Shown here: positions 36,385-47,030 of the stretch, in pieces | How positions within the stretch are numbered: position 1 is the first letter of the stretch | Layout of the letters: each line of letters opens with the position of its first letter | Origin: CBDFKB01 sp965248715 | GTDB taxonomy: Bacteria > Pseudomonadota > Alphaproteobacteria > Rhizobiales > Rhizobiaceae | Direction of reading: 5' to 3' | DNA: 64,000 nt | Assembly (NCBI GenBank): GCA_965248715.1 | Contig: CBDFKB010000008.1 | Coordinates: 434,001-498,000 of the forward strand | The notes under the pieces: generated by a model | Seen by the model: only the letters and a program-made list of their open reading frames with translations | Told to the model about the DNA's origin: nothing | Database searches by the model: none | Made by a program: the position numbers and the translations under genes

Positions 36385-37497
36385 TTATACGGCAAGCGCC
36401 TTAATTTCGTCCAGGATCGCATCGCCCATCCCGGTTGTCGAAACCTTGGTCATACCGTCCGACATCAAATCGGCGGTGCGCAAGCCTTTTTCAAGCGCGG
36501 CGGAAATCGCGTTTTCCACCGCTTCGGCTTCGCTTGTCATATCGAATGAATAGCGCAGACACATGGCAAAGGACGCGATCATCGCGATTGGATTGGCGGC
36601 GCCGGTGCCGGCGATGTCGGGTGCCGATCCGTGTACCGGCTCGTATAGCGCCTTGCGCTTGCCGGTCTTGGGATCGGGCGCACCCAATGACGCCGACGGC
36701 AACATGCCGAGCGAACCGGTCAACATGGCGGCGATGTCCGACAGCATGTCGCCAAACAAATTGTCGGTGACGATTACGTCAAACTGCTTCGGCCAGCGCA
36801 CCAATTGCATGCCGCCGGCATCGGCCAGCATGTGGCTGAGTTCCACGTCAGCGAAATTGGCTTTATGCAGCGCGCTCACCACCTGGTTCCACAGTACGCC
36901 GGACTTCATGACGTTGCGCTTTTCCATCGAACACACTTTGTTTTGCCTTGTGCGTGCCAGTTCAAAGGCAACCGCCGAAATGCGCTCAATCTCATAAGTG
37001 TCGTAGACCTGGGTGTCGACCGCCCGCATTTGACCGTTGCCGAGATCGGTGATCGTCTTCGGTTCGCCGAAATAAACCCCACCGGTCAATTCGCGCACAA
37101 TCAAAATGTCGAGGCCCTCGACCACTTCCTGCTTCAGCGACGAAGAAGCAGCAAGCGCCGGGTAACATGTCGCCGGACGCAGATTGGCAAACAGTTCCAG
37201 TTCTTTGCGCAACCGCAATAAGCCGGCCTCCGGGCGCACATCATAGCCGACATGATCCCATTTAGGTCCGCCGACCGCTCCTAAAAGCACCGCATCGGCA
37301 CCAAGCGCCTTTGCCATATCGGCATCGGAAATCGCTGCACCACAAATGTCGTATGCGCAACCGCCGACCAGACCGGCATCGGTGGTAAAATTGCTGCCGA
37401 GACCGTCATTCATCCAATCGATGATCTTGACCACTTCGGCCATCGCTTCGGGGCCAATACCGTCACCCGGCAGCAGGAAAAGAGATTTTGTCGTCAT
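36385..37497 (-). CDS. leuB: 3-isopropylmalate dehydrogenase
   Basis: 370-residue NAD-dependent enzyme of leucine synthesis that oxidatively decarboxylates 3-isopropylmalate. Family blocks: LLPGDGIGPEAMAEV, the substrate-binding RxxxELFANLRPATCYP, RELTGGVYFGEPK with the catalytic Tyr, metal-binding Asp in DNLFGDMLSDIAAMLTGSLG, and the NAD-specific EPVHGSAPDIAGTG. Same direction as leuD with a 68-bp gap. Confidence 0.95.
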   Translation of the reverse strand: MTTKSLFLLPGDGIGPEAMAEVVKIIDWMNDGLGSNFTTDAGLVGGCAYDICGAAISDADMAKALGADAVLLGAVGGPKWDHVGYDVRPEAGLLRLRKELELFANLRPATCYPALAASSSLKQEVVEGLDILIVRELTGGVYFGEPKTITDLGNGQMRAVDTQVYDTYEIERISAVAFELARTRQNKVCSMEKRNVMKSGVLWNQVVSALHKANFADVELSHMLADAGGMQLVRWPKQFDVIVTDNLFGDMLSDIAAMLTGSLGMLPSASLGAPDPKTGKRKALYEPVHGSAPDIAGTGAANPIAMIASFAMCLRYSFDMTSEAEAVENAISAALEKGLRTADLMSDGMTKVSTTGMGDAILDEIKALAV

Positions 37498-37565
37498 GGT
37501 GTCTAATGCTCTTTGCAGCTATTGAAAATTCCACTGGACCGCCGGCTTCTGCGTGGCATTGACGG

Positions 37566-38171
37566 CTACACCCAGGGCCTGGTCCTGCTGGTTTTTTCTT
37601 CGAATTGGTCGATCGATCCGACTTTCTCCAGAGTTTCGCCGATATCGTCGATGCCGTTCAGCAAGCGATGCTTGCGCGCCGGGTCAATCTGGAAATTGAT
37701 GGTTCCACCATCCGGACCGGTAATGGTCTGGCTCGCCAGATCGACGGCCAATACCGCGTTGGCGCCGCGCTCGGCATCATCCATCAGTGCGTCAAGCTGT
37801 TGCTGGCTGACCGCGATCGGCAAAATTCCGTTCTTGAAGCAATTATTGTAGAAAATATCGGCAAAGCTGGTCGAGATCACACAGCGGATGCCGTAGTCAA
37901 GCAGCGCCCACGGCGCGTGCTCGCGCGACGAGCCGCAGCCGAAATTGCCGCCGGCGACCAGGATTTCCGCTTTGTTGTAGGCGGGCTTGTTAAGCACGAA
38001 ATCTGGATTGTCCGCACCATCATCGAGATAACGCATCTCGGCAAACAGGCCGGTGCCAAGCCCAGTGCGTTTGATGGTTTTCAAATAATCCTTGGGAATG
38101 ATCATGTCGGTGTCGACATTGATAATCGGCATGGGTGCGGCAACCGCCGTCAACCGGTCAAATTTCTGCAT
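37566..38171 (-). CDS. leuD: 3-isopropylmalate dehydratase small subunit
   Basis: 201 residues, the usual size. Swivel domain with the conserved NFGCGSSREHAPWAL and VISTSFADIFYNNCFKNGILP blocks. With the iron-sulfur subunit LeuC (not in the window) it isomerises 2- to 3-isopropylmalate. Forms a leuD-leuB-(IS)-asd series on the - strand. Confidence 0.95.
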   Translation of the reverse strand: MQKFDRLTAVAAPMPIINVDTDMIIPKDYLKTIKRTGLGTGLFAEMRYLDDGADNPDFVLNKPAYNKAEILVAGGNFGCGSSREHAPWALLDYGIRCVISTSFADIFYNNCFKNGILPIAVSQQQLDALMDDAERGANAVLAVDLASQTITGPDGGTINFQIDPARKHRLLNGIDDIGETLEKVGSIDQFEEKTSRTRPWV

Positions 38172-38246
38172 GGCTCAGGTTCCGTATGGGATAGATCGCT
38201 GTCGGCATTTACACGGTTTCGCCCGGCCCGTCGAGATCACTATGGT

Positions 38247-39017
38247 TCAGGCATTGTCCTTGCGGGTTCTGATCTCGGAAAATACCGCCGCATCGGTTGC
38301 GTTAGCCATACCGAGATGGGCGCGGATCGCTGGATCACCGGCCCTAAGGAACGGGTTGGTTGCCCGCTCAAGCCCGATTGTGGTCGGCAATGTTGGCTCG
38401 CCTCGGCTTCGCAGTTTCTCGATTTCAGCCACCCGATCCGTAAGCGCTTGATTATGCGGATCGATGGTTAGCGCAAATCTGGCATTGGCGAGTGTATATT
38501 CGTGACCGCAATAAACCGCGGTCGCGGCCGGTAATTGGGCCAACTTTTCCAGCGATTGCCACATTTGCTCGTGGGTGCCCTCAAACACCCGCCCGCAGCC
38601 GAGCGCAAACAAAGTGTCACCGGTAAAGGCCAGGCCGGCATCGGGCAAATAATAGGCGATCTGCCCGAGCGTATGGCCAGGGGTGGCGATGATCCGCACG
38701 TCTTGGCCGCCAAAGCGAAAAACGTCGCCGTCACCAAGCCCGTGGTCAAGGCCGGGAATCGGCTGGCTGTCATTGTCCGGTCCATAGACCGCGCACCCGG
38801 TTTTGGATTTGACCTCTTCAATTCCCTGGATGTGGTCGAAATGGTGATGGGTGGCAAAAATCTCGGTCAGTTTCCATCCGGTCTGATCTAAGGCCGCCAG
38901 CAGCTTGGGTGCCTCAGGCACATCGATCGCAGCCGTGTCGCCAGACGCCCGATCATGCACCAGCACTCCGTAATTGTCGCTCAGACAAACAAATTGATGT
39001 ACTTCAAGCTTACTCAT
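38247..39017 (-). CDS. gloB: Hydroxyacylglutathione hydrolase (glyoxalase II)
   Basis: Metallo-beta-lactamase fold enzyme of 256 residues that hydrolyses S-lactoylglutathione. Dinuclear metal site THHHFDHIQG, then TPGHTLGQIAYY, FTGDTLFALGCGRVFEGT, and the glutathione-binding YCGHEYTLANARFA. ATG 39017 follows GGAG by 8 bases; an upstream in-frame start is unlikely. Divergent from the methyltransferase gene; the same gloB/methyltransferase arrangement near hisC-tyrC is common in Hyphomicrobiales. Confidence 0.93.
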   Translation of the reverse strand: MSKLEVHQFVCLSDNYGVLVHDRASGDTAAIDVPEAPKLLAALDQTGWKLTEIFATHHHFDHIQGIEEVKSKTGCAVYGPDNDSQPIPGLDHGLGDGDVFRFGGQDVRIIATPGHTLGQIAYYLPDAGLAFTGDTLFALGCGRVFEGTHEQMWQSLEKLAQLPAATAVYCGHEYTLANARFALTIDPHNQALTDRVAEIEKLRSRGEPTLPTTIGLERATNPFLRAGDPAIRAHLGMANATDAAVFSEIRTRKDNA

Positions 39018-39144
39018 TGAGTTTCTCCAATTTTCCAAATTTGACCCTAACAGACCCGCTTTTGGTGGCAACCGGGGGCTGGTATGGCTACATGTAAGTT
39101 ATGTGCAGCATGACCGTCACATTGATTGTAGCCAGGTCCTAGAA

Positions 39145-39951
39145 ATGTTCACCGACGTTCTTGATCTGCGGGCATTTTACGCCAGCGCGCTTGGCCAGGC
39201 CGCATCGCGGTCGGTTTCGATGGCGATTGCCAGCGTGTGGCCGGGCAGTCCGAGCGAAGATTTGCTCGGACTTGGTTATGCCGTACCCTATATCGAGCGT
39301 TTTGCTGGCGAGGCAAGCCGCCCATTTGCGTTCATGCCGGCTGCCCAGGGCGCGGTTCATTGGCCGTCCAAAGGGCCGAACGCGACCGCGCTGGTCGATA
39401 ATGCGGACCTGCCATTGTCGGACGCTTCGGTCGATCGGTTGTTGATGGTACACCTGCTTGAGCATGCGGAAAATCCGTACGAAGCGCTCAAGGAAGCATG
39501 GCGTATTCTCAAACCCGGTGGATCGTTGATCGCGGTGGTGCCAAACCGCACCGGGGTATGGGCACGTTTTGACCACACCCCGTTCGGCACCGGACGACCG
39601 TTTAGCCGTGGCCAGCTGTCCGAACTGTTAAAGGACATACAGTTTACCCCGTCGGCGTGGTCCGATGCCCTGCACTTTCCGCCGACCGCCAGGATGCGAA
39701 TACCAAGATGGTATGGCCGGCTGGAAAAAATCGGCCGCCAACTGTGGCCGGCCTTTGCCGGGGTCATCGTGGTAGTGGCGGTAAAAAGAATGTATCAGGG
39801 CCTGCCGGTGGCCGGGCGCCGGTCGCGTCAGGTATTCGTGCCGGTGTTGGCGCCGCAGGGCTCGAATCGGGCTGGCCCCGGTTTGGCGGAACCGTTGGCT
39901 ACCGGAAGCGATGGGTTATTGCGGTTTGATTTGTTGCGGCGCTTTGAATAA
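39145..39951 (+). CDS. Class I SAM-dependent methyltransferase
   Basis: About 268 residues, with a Methyltransf_11 type fold. An atypical first motif LLGLGYAVPYIERF is followed by MVHLLEHAENPYEALKEAWRILKPGGSLIAVVPNR (motifs II-III). A basic loop (RRSRQ) and a tail follow. It resembles the methyltransferase that sits opposite gloB in other Hyphomicrobiales; the substrate is unknown. ATG 39145 has AGG 8 bases upstream. Confidence 0.82.
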   Translation: MFTDVLDLRAFYASALGQAASRSVSMAIASVWPGSPSEDLLGLGYAVPYIERFAGEASRPFAFMPAAQGAVHWPSKGPNATALVDNADLPLSDASVDRLLMVHLLEHAENPYEALKEAWRILKPGGSLIAVVPNRTGVWARFDHTPFGTGRPFSRGQLSELLKDIQFTPSAWSDALHFPPTARMRIPRWYGRLEKIGRQLWPAFAGVIVVVAVKRMYQGLPVAGRRSRQVFVPVLAPQGSNRAGPGLAEPLATGSDGLLRFDLLRRFE

Positions 39952-40024
39952 GAAACAGCGCTTCCACCGCGCCGATTGACGAATACCGGTTTTCGGCCAA
40001 CCAAATTCCCCCGGGAAATGGGCA

Positions 40025-41134
40025 ATGCGAACAAACAACAAAACCCCGGCCGCGCGCGACGCGGTGATGCGGATCTCGGCTTATGTGCCGGGAAAATCCT
40101 CGGTTGCGGGGGTCAAACGGGTCCACAAATTATCGTCCAATGAAACACCGCTTGGCCCGTCGCCAAAGGCGGTCGAAGCCTGCCGTGATGCCGCAACTGG
40201 CCTGGAACGCTATCCCGATCCGACCTGTGGTGAACTGCGCGCCGAACTGGCACGACTCAACCATATCGACGCCGCGCGGATCATCTGCGGCAACGGTTCT
40301 GACGATGTGTTGAACCTGTTGGCGCAATGCTATCTCGGTCCCGGCAATGAGGCGATCTATTCCGAGCATGGCTTTTCCTATTATCCGATTGTCATCCGCG
40401 CCGCCGGTGCCGAACCGGTGCCAGCGCCGGAAATCGATTGTCGGGTCGATGTCGACCAATTGCTGGCACAGGTAAGCGAGCGGACCAAGATGGTGTTTAT
40501 CGCCAATCCGAACAATCCGACCGGCACCTATCTGGCAATTTCCGAAATTCATCGTTTGCACGCTGCATTGCCGTCTGACGTTATTTTGGTGCTGGACGCT
40601 GCTTATGCCGAATATGTCGGCAATGATGACTATCAATGCGGCATCGACCTGGTTTCAAAATTCCCCAATGTGGTCATGACCCGCACCTTTTCCAAAATCT
40701 ATGGGTTGGCTGCGCTCAGGGTCGGTTGGGCCTATGGGCCGCAAGCGGTGGTCGATGTGCTTAATCGGCTGCGCGGCCCGTTCAACGTCAACAAATTTGC
40801 GCAAGTAGCCGCGACCGCGTCCCTGCTCGACAGTGCCCATGTGGAAAAAGCGGCGGCGCATAATCGGATATGGCTCGCCAAGCTCATTGCGGCAGTCAGC
40901 GAACTTGGCCTTGTGGTTACACCATCGGTAGGAAATTTTATTCTCATCCATTTCCCGCCTGATCGGCAAAAGGGTGCGAATGCCGCCTTTGATTATCTTG
41001 CAAGCCAGGGTTATGTCCTGCGTACAGTCGGTTCTTATGGTCTGCCGAACGCGCTTCGCATGACTGTCGGCACAAAACCGACCAATGAGGGTGCGATCGA
41101 CGCCCTGGCGCAATTCCTACGAGGAACCAATTGA
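40025..41134 (+). CDS. hisC: Histidinol-phosphate aminotransferase
   Basis: 369-residue PLP enzyme, fold type I. LSSNETPLGPSPKA at the N terminus, NPNNPTGTY, the aspartate in VLDAAYAEYV, and the PLP lysine in TRTFSKIYGLAALRVGW. It makes histidinol phosphate and, in many bacteria, also transaminates aromatic keto acids, which fits its coupling to tyrC. Its stop shares one base with the tyrC start. Confidence 0.92.
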   Translation: MRTNNKTPAARDAVMRISAYVPGKSSVAGVKRVHKLSSNETPLGPSPKAVEACRDAATGLERYPDPTCGELRAELARLNHIDAARIICGNGSDDVLNLLAQCYLGPGNEAIYSEHGFSYYPIVIRAAGAEPVPAPEIDCRVDVDQLLAQVSERTKMVFIANPNNPTGTYLAISEIHRLHAALPSDVILVLDAAYAEYVGNDDYQCGIDLVSKFPNVVMTRTFSKIYGLAALRVGWAYGPQAVVDVLNRLRGPFNVNKFAQVAATASLLDSAHVEKAAAHNRIWLAKLIAAVSELGLVVTPSVGNFILIHFPPDRQKGANAAFDYLASQGYVLRTVGSYGLPNALRMTVGTKPTNEGAIDALAQFLRGTN

Positions 41135-42045
41135 TGTTCGACAAAATCGCGCTGATCGGCATCGGGTTGATCGGTTCCTCGCTTTCTCTTGTCATTCGGC
41201 GCGATAAGCTGGCGGCCAGCGTGTCGATTGCCACCAGGCGGCCGGCAACCCTTGAACGTGCCCGCGAACTAGAACTTGGCGACATTTATACCTTGCAAGC
41301 GCGCGAAGCCGTGGCCGATGCCGATCTGGTGATCTTGTGCGTGCCGGTCGGAGCGACGGCGGCAATTTGCCAGGATATCGCCGACGCACTAAAGCCCGGC
41401 GCCATTGTTTCCGATGTGGGATCGGTTAAGGGCGAGGTGCTGCGCCAGATGAAGGCGCACTTGCCGGCCAATGTTGAGTGCATACCGGCACACCCGGTTG
41501 CCGGCACCGAATATTCCGGGCCAGACGCGGGGTTCGCCGGCCTGTTTAAAAACCGTTGGTGCATCATCACACCAGATCCCGACGGCGACAAAGACGCGGT
41601 TCAACAGCTCGCAAATTTTTGGCGCGCTTGCGGATCGGACGTCGAATTCATGGACCCAGAGCATCATGACCTGGTTTTGGCGATGACATCGCACCTGCCC
41701 CACCTGATCGCCTACAACATCGTTGGCACCGCTGCCGATCTGGAAAGCGTCAAGGACCGGGAAGTGATCAAATTCTCCGCCGGTGGCTTTCGCGATTTTA
41801 CCCGTATCGCCGCATCCGACCCGGAGATGTGGCGCGACGTGTTTTTGAACAATCGCGAAGCGGTGCTGGAGGTACTGGGCCGGTTTTCCGAGGACCTCAG
41901 CGCGTTGCAACGGGCGATCCGCTGGGGCAACGGTGCCCAATTGGAAGCTCTGTTTACCCGTACCCGTGACGTGCGCCGCAACATTGTCGAGCTCGGCCAG
42001 GAGACCGCGTTGCCAAACTTTGGCCGCGAAGAATCTAAACAATAA
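41134..42045 (+). CDS. tyrC: Prephenate/arogenate (cyclohexadienyl) dehydrogenase
   Basis: 303-residue NAD-dependent enzyme of tyrosine synthesis. Rossmann motif IGIGLIGSSLSL, VGSVKGEVLRQM, the active-site HPVAGTEYSGPDAGF, and ASDPEMWRDVFLNN near the end. ATG 41134 overlaps the hisC TGA (TGATG) and follows GAGG, so translation is coupled to hisC. Confidence 0.92.
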   Translation: MFDKIALIGIGLIGSSLSLVIRRDKLAASVSIATRRPATLERARELELGDIYTLQAREAVADADLVILCVPVGATAAICQDIADALKPGAIVSDVGSVKGEVLRQMKAHLPANVECIPAHPVAGTEYSGPDAGFAGLFKNRWCIITPDPDGDKDAVQQLANFWRACGSDVEFMDPEHHDLVLAMTSHLPHLIAYNIVGTAADLESVKDREVIKFSAGGFRDFTRIAASDPEMWRDVFLNNREAVLEVLGRFSEDLSALQRAIRWGNGAQLEALFTRTRDVRRNIVELGQETALPNFGREESKQ

Positions 42046-42102
42046 CAATGATCTGCCTGCCCGACGAGTTAAGGTCTTTCCGGTTTAAATGGAGGCGATT
42101 TG

Positions 42103-42171
42103 ATGGGCAGGATTTTTCGTTTCAACAAGGAAAAACCGCCACGCGTTATCAATATCGGGCAAGGAACTTGA
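42103..42171 (+). CDS. Possible 22-residue peptide ORF
   Basis: A short ORF begins at ATG 42103, 7 bases after a perfect GGAGG (42091-42095), and reads MGRIFRFNKEKPPRVINIGQ then GT and stop. Just past the stop, another frame gives an acidic segment QAEAEKTSQQNYEEPNENTR that ends at a stop, as if a longer protein of about 45 residues had been split by one base. It lies alone in the 208-bp gap between tyrC and hisZ. It may be a real small protein, a frameshifted one, or chance. Confidence 0.35.
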   Translation: MGRIFRFNKEKPPRVINIGQGT

Positions 42172-42253
42172 CCAAGCTGAAGCGGAAAAGACCTCCCAGC
42201 AGAATTATGAAGAGCCCAATGAAAATACGCGATAATCTGCAAATCGTTTGAAC

Positions 42254-43339
42254 ATGAAAGACTGTAAAGTGCCGGTAATTGATATATCTGGCTTACGTGA
42301 CTTCCTCGCCAGCGAAGGTTGTGTGCTGCCCGATATCGCATTGTTGCAGCCAGCCGAACCGTTTCTCGATACCGCCGGCGAAGATTTGCGGCGACGAATA
42401 TTTCTTACCAGCGACCGTGATGGCAGCAATCACTGTCTGCGCCCGGAATTCACCATTCCGGTCTGTCGCCACCACCTCAATGCCAGCAATGGCGCCATGC
42501 GGTACGGTTATTGCGGCACCGTGTTTCGTCAAGACCGGGCCGGATCGGTAGAGTTCGAGCAGGCCGGAATAGAAGATTTTGGCGCAATTGATCGCGCTAC
42601 AGCCGATGCGCGCGCGATTGCCGATGCCCATCGCATGTTGGCCTTCATGGGCTGCACACCGGCCCGCACCATTGTCGGTGATCGCGCGTTATTTGCCGAT
42701 TTGTTGCTGGCGCTTGAATTGCCGCCTGCGTGGTGCAAGCGGTTGTCGCGGGTCTTTGGTGCCAATGACGAAATGCAAGTGGCGATTTCGCGGCTGGAGC
42801 TGGCCGGGGGATCATCGGCCGAAATTACCACCGTGACAAACGACAAATTGCCGGCACTGACCGCACAGGTGGTTGAAATGATGCACCGGCACGGAATTTC
42901 GCCAACCGCCGGTCGCACACCGGCCGACATTGCCGCCCGGCAATTGGAAACCATTGAACTGCAATCGGCCACTTTGGCGCCGAACCGGTTGGCTGCGCTC
43001 AAGGCATTTTTGGATATCGAAACCCCGCTTGGTTCCGCCCTCGACGCGATCAGCACTGTGGAAAATGCGGCGGGCATTGACCTGGGACCATCAAAGCAAT
43101 TTTTCGCCCGTCGTGCCGAGCAGATCGCGGCGCTGCATGATGTTGAGATTATTTATAGAGCCGGTTTTGGACGCCGGCTTGACTATTACACCGGGCTATT
43201 TTTCGAGCTGGTCGATGAGACCGGACAAACGCTTGCCGGTGGCGGGCGCTACGACAAATTGCTGACGATGCTGGGTGCCATCAAACCGGTGCCGGCGGTC
43301 GGATTTTCGGTATGGATCGACCGGGTGATGGGGGCTTAA
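42254..43339 (+). CDS. hisZ: ATP phosphoribosyltransferase regulatory subunit
   Basis: 361 residues related to histidyl-tRNA synthetase but without its anticodon domain. Blocks: RPEFTIPVCRHH, GYCGTVFRQD, EFEQAGIEDFG, and the late GFGRRLDYYTGLFFEL and AGGGRYDKLL. It assembles with the short-form HisG and makes it feedback-sensitive to histidine. hisG begins 5 bp after its stop, forming a hisZG operon. Confidence 0.92.
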   Translation: MKDCKVPVIDISGLRDFLASEGCVLPDIALLQPAEPFLDTAGEDLRRRIFLTSDRDGSNHCLRPEFTIPVCRHHLNASNGAMRYGYCGTVFRQDRAGSVEFEQAGIEDFGAIDRATADARAIADAHRMLAFMGCTPARTIVGDRALFADLLLALELPPAWCKRLSRVFGANDEMQVAISRLELAGGSSAEITTVTNDKLPALTAQVVEMMHRHGISPTAGRTPADIAARQLETIELQSATLAPNRLAALKAFLDIETPLGSALDAISTVENAAGIDLGPSKQFFARRAEQIAALHDVEIIYRAGFGRRLDYYTGLFFELVDETGQTLAGGGRYDKLLTMLGAIKPVPAVGFSVWIDRVMGA

Positions 43340-43344
43340 ACGCG

Positions 43345-44058
43345 ATGACTGCAATTATCGCCATTCCGTCGAAAGGGCGCATGAAAAACGATGCGCTGGC
43401 ATTGTTTGATAAGGCCGGTTACCCGGTCAAGCTGCCGGATAGCGGGCGCGCCTATCGCGCGCTGCTTGACGGCTTTGATGGCGTCGAGATCGCATTCCTG
43501 TCAGCGTCCGAAATTGCTCGGGAACTGGCCAATGGCGGCGTTGCGCTGGGGATCACCGGCGAGGATTTAGCGCGTGAACTGTTGGCCGATCCCGAGGAAA
43601 AGATGCAATTTGTCGCGCCGCTTAATTTCGGCCATGCTGATGTGGTGATCGCGGTGCCCGAGGCGTGGATCGATGTATCGACGATGGCCGATCTTGACGA
43701 TATTGCGGCTGAATTTCGTGGCCGCTACGGCCGCCGCATACGTATCGCCACCAAATATTGGCAGTTAACCCAGCGATTTCTGGCCGACCACGGTATCGCG
43801 CTTTACCGCATTGTCGAAAGCCTTGGCGCCACCGAGGGCGCGCCGGCCGCCGGCACCGCCGACGCGATCGTCGACATCACCTCGACAGGCGCTACCCTTG
43901 CCGCCAACCACCTCAAAGTGCTTGATGACGGGGTGATCTTGAAAAGCCAGGCGAATTTGTTCCGCCCATATCAGACAACGGTCCAGGATACCGACCGTCT
44001 GACCATCAGCCGCCTGTGCGACCTGCTGGCCAAGGCAGCAGGTGCCCCGCCCCGATAA
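43345..44058 (+). CDS. hisG: ATP phosphoribosyltransferase, short form
   Basis: 237 residues, lacking the C-terminal regulatory ACT-like domain of long HisG, as expected when HisZ is present. IAIPSKGRMKNDALALF at the N terminus, the substrate loop GITGEDLARE, RIATKYWQLTQRFL and the P-loop-like GATEGAPAAGTADAIVDITSTG. It catalyses the first step of histidine synthesis. Confidence 0.93.
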   Translation: MTAIIAIPSKGRMKNDALALFDKAGYPVKLPDSGRAYRALLDGFDGVEIAFLSASEIARELANGGVALGITGEDLARELLADPEEKMQFVAPLNFGHADVVIAVPEAWIDVSTMADLDDIAAEFRGRYGRRIRIATKYWQLTQRFLADHGIALYRIVESLGATEGAPAAGTADAIVDITSTGATLAANHLKVLDDGVILKSQANLFRPYQTTVQDTDRLTISRLCDLLAKAAGAPPR

Positions 44059-44088
44059 CAAAATTACCGGAGCAGGGATCCGTAATGA

Positions 44089-44514
44089 TTATTCGCCGCG
44101 CTTGGCATCAACCGAAATCGAGCCCGGTCCATGAACCGCCAGCACGATAAATCCGCCGGCTATCGCAAGGTTCTTCATCAGCATGATCTGATTGAACATC
44201 GACAACAAAGCGTTGGCACCATCGGAAAACCCGGGAACTGCGATCGGGCCGAAATGGAATAGGAAGCCGGCAACCAAGCAAAACAGCGCCAGCAGATAGG
44301 CGGCAATTTTGGTCTGAAAACCGATTAGGATGGCTATCCCGGCAACTACTTCGAAAATTGCCGTAAGCCAAGCCAAGATCACCGCCGCCGGCAATCCGGC
44401 CTGGGTGATCATGCCGATTGGCTGTTGGATGTCCGTTAGTTTGGTAAACCCGGCTACGATGAAAATGATCGACATCAGTACCCTGGCGATCAATAATTGA
44501 ATGGAAGTGGACAT
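44089..44514 (-). CDS. DoxX-family membrane protein
   Basis: About 141 residues with four hydrophobic helices: LLIARVLMSIIFIVAGFTKL, VILAWLTAIFEVVAGIAILIG, AAYLLALFCLVAGFLFHFG and NLAIAGGFIVLAV. This is the DoxX/DoxD-like arrangement with the characteristic G(F)xK after helix 1. The role of most bacterial DoxX proteins is unclear; some take part in oxidative stress handling. ATG 44514 follows GAGG by 10 bases. Convergent with hisG. Confidence 0.85.
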   Translation of the reverse strand: MSTSIQLLIARVLMSIIFIVAGFTKLTDIQQPIGMITQAGLPAAVILAWLTAIFEVVAGIAILIGFQTKIAAYLLALFCLVAGFLFHFGPIAVPGFSDGANALLSMFNQIMLMKNLAIAGGFIVLAVHGPGSISVDAKRGE

Positions 44515-44679
44515 GGTTGATTTTCCTCGCTTTGCCGCAGGCAACTGTCGTCCCACAGCGTAATGAGCACCTTTAGTTCGGCACGAAGCCAGCGCCAATA
44601 CAACTTTTGGAAACGATGTGTTTCGGTTCTCGGCTCTGTTGAAATTCAGGATTTGGGGTTCCCTCTAAAACGCACAAAT

Positions 44680-44707
44680 AAAAGGGCGACCCGAAGACCG
44701 CCCTTTT
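44680..44707 (-). terminator. Rho-independent terminator after groEL
   Basis: AAAAGGGCG (44680-44688) pairs perfectly with CGCCCTTTT (44699-44707) around a 10-nt loop. It lies 21 bp past the groEL stop; transcribed leftward, the hairpin ends in CCCTTTTATTTG. Confidence 0.8.
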
Positions 44708-44727
44708 AAAACAGCAGGCCGGGATGA

Positions 44728-46371
<1,644 letters not shown>

Positions 46372-46427
46372 TTTCCGGCTCCTTAAAGCGATAGGCTATT
46401 GTCTGGTTAAATACGGCTTTCGCGGTG

Positions 46428-46724
46428 TTAGCCGACAATGCCCATAATGTCGGATTCCTTCATGATCAGAAGGTCCTCGCCGTCGACGCGAACTTCGGTG
46501 CCGGACCATTTGCCGAACAGCACACGGTCTCCTGCGGTAACGTCAAGGGCGACGATTTTGCCCGCGTCATCACGTGCGCCCGGGCCAACCGCCAGGATTT
46601 CGCCTTCCATCGGCTTTTCCTGAGCAGTGTCTGGAATGATGATACCGCCTGCGGATTTTTCGTCTGAGTCGACCCGGCGGACCACGACGCGGTCGTGCAA
46701 GGGGCGAAATTTGAGTTTTGCCAT
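46428..46724 (-). CDS. groES: Co-chaperonin GroES (Hsp10)
   Basis: 98 residues. KFRPLHDRVVVRRV at the N terminus, mobile loop SAGGIIIPDTAQEKP, roof GDRVLFGKWSGTEV and end DIMGIVG. First gene of the groESL operon with a CIRCE-like element 67-93 bp upstream. Confidence 0.98.
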   Translation of the reverse strand: MAKLKFRPLHDRVVVRRVDSDEKSAGGIIIPDTAQEKPMEGEILAVGPGARDDAGKIVALDVTAGDRVLFGKWSGTEVRVDGEDLLIMKESDIMGIVG

Positions 46725-46790
46725 GATTTCTTCCTGTCAACGGCGGACCGATGTCCACCAGCGATTGATTAAAAACAAATGCAGTCTAGA

Positions 46791-46817
46791 TTGGCACTCA
46801 CCATCCTAGACTGCTAA
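46791..46817 (-). promoter_or_regulatory. CIRCE-like heat-shock operator
   Basis: On the - strand TTAGCAGTC-N9-GAGTGCCAA matches the CIRCE consensus TTAGCACTC-N9-GAGTGCTAA with one mismatch in each arm, upstream of groES. CIRCE is the target of the repressor HrcA, which is not in the window. Confidence 0.8.
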
Positions 46818-46921
46818 CAACAGCGATTTAGGTATCTATTTCAGCGATGTCAAGGATCGACGCAACGAAAAGCCTAGGGCCCTGACCCTATTTGGCGCGC
46901 GAAGCTTCCAGGTTTGGTATC

Positions 46922-47030
46922 TTTAGAGCACGTATCGCGTAAATTGAATCACTTGACGTGCTCAACAAAGCTTGTTTTGGCGCGTATTCTTATCCGAATA
47001 CCGCTACACACTTTTCGGGAACACGCTCTC
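46922..47030. repeat. Rhizobial-type intergenic palindromic element
   Basis: A sequence of about 109 bp with two hairpins: GAGCACGT (46926-46933) with ACGTGCTC (46956-46963), and GTATTC (46984-46989) with GAATAC (46996-47001), the latter in a context CCGCTACACACTTTTCGGGAA common in dispersed repeats of Hyphomicrobiales. Its end touches the stop codon of the kinase gene, so it may act as the 3' end of that transcript. Confidence 0.65.
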
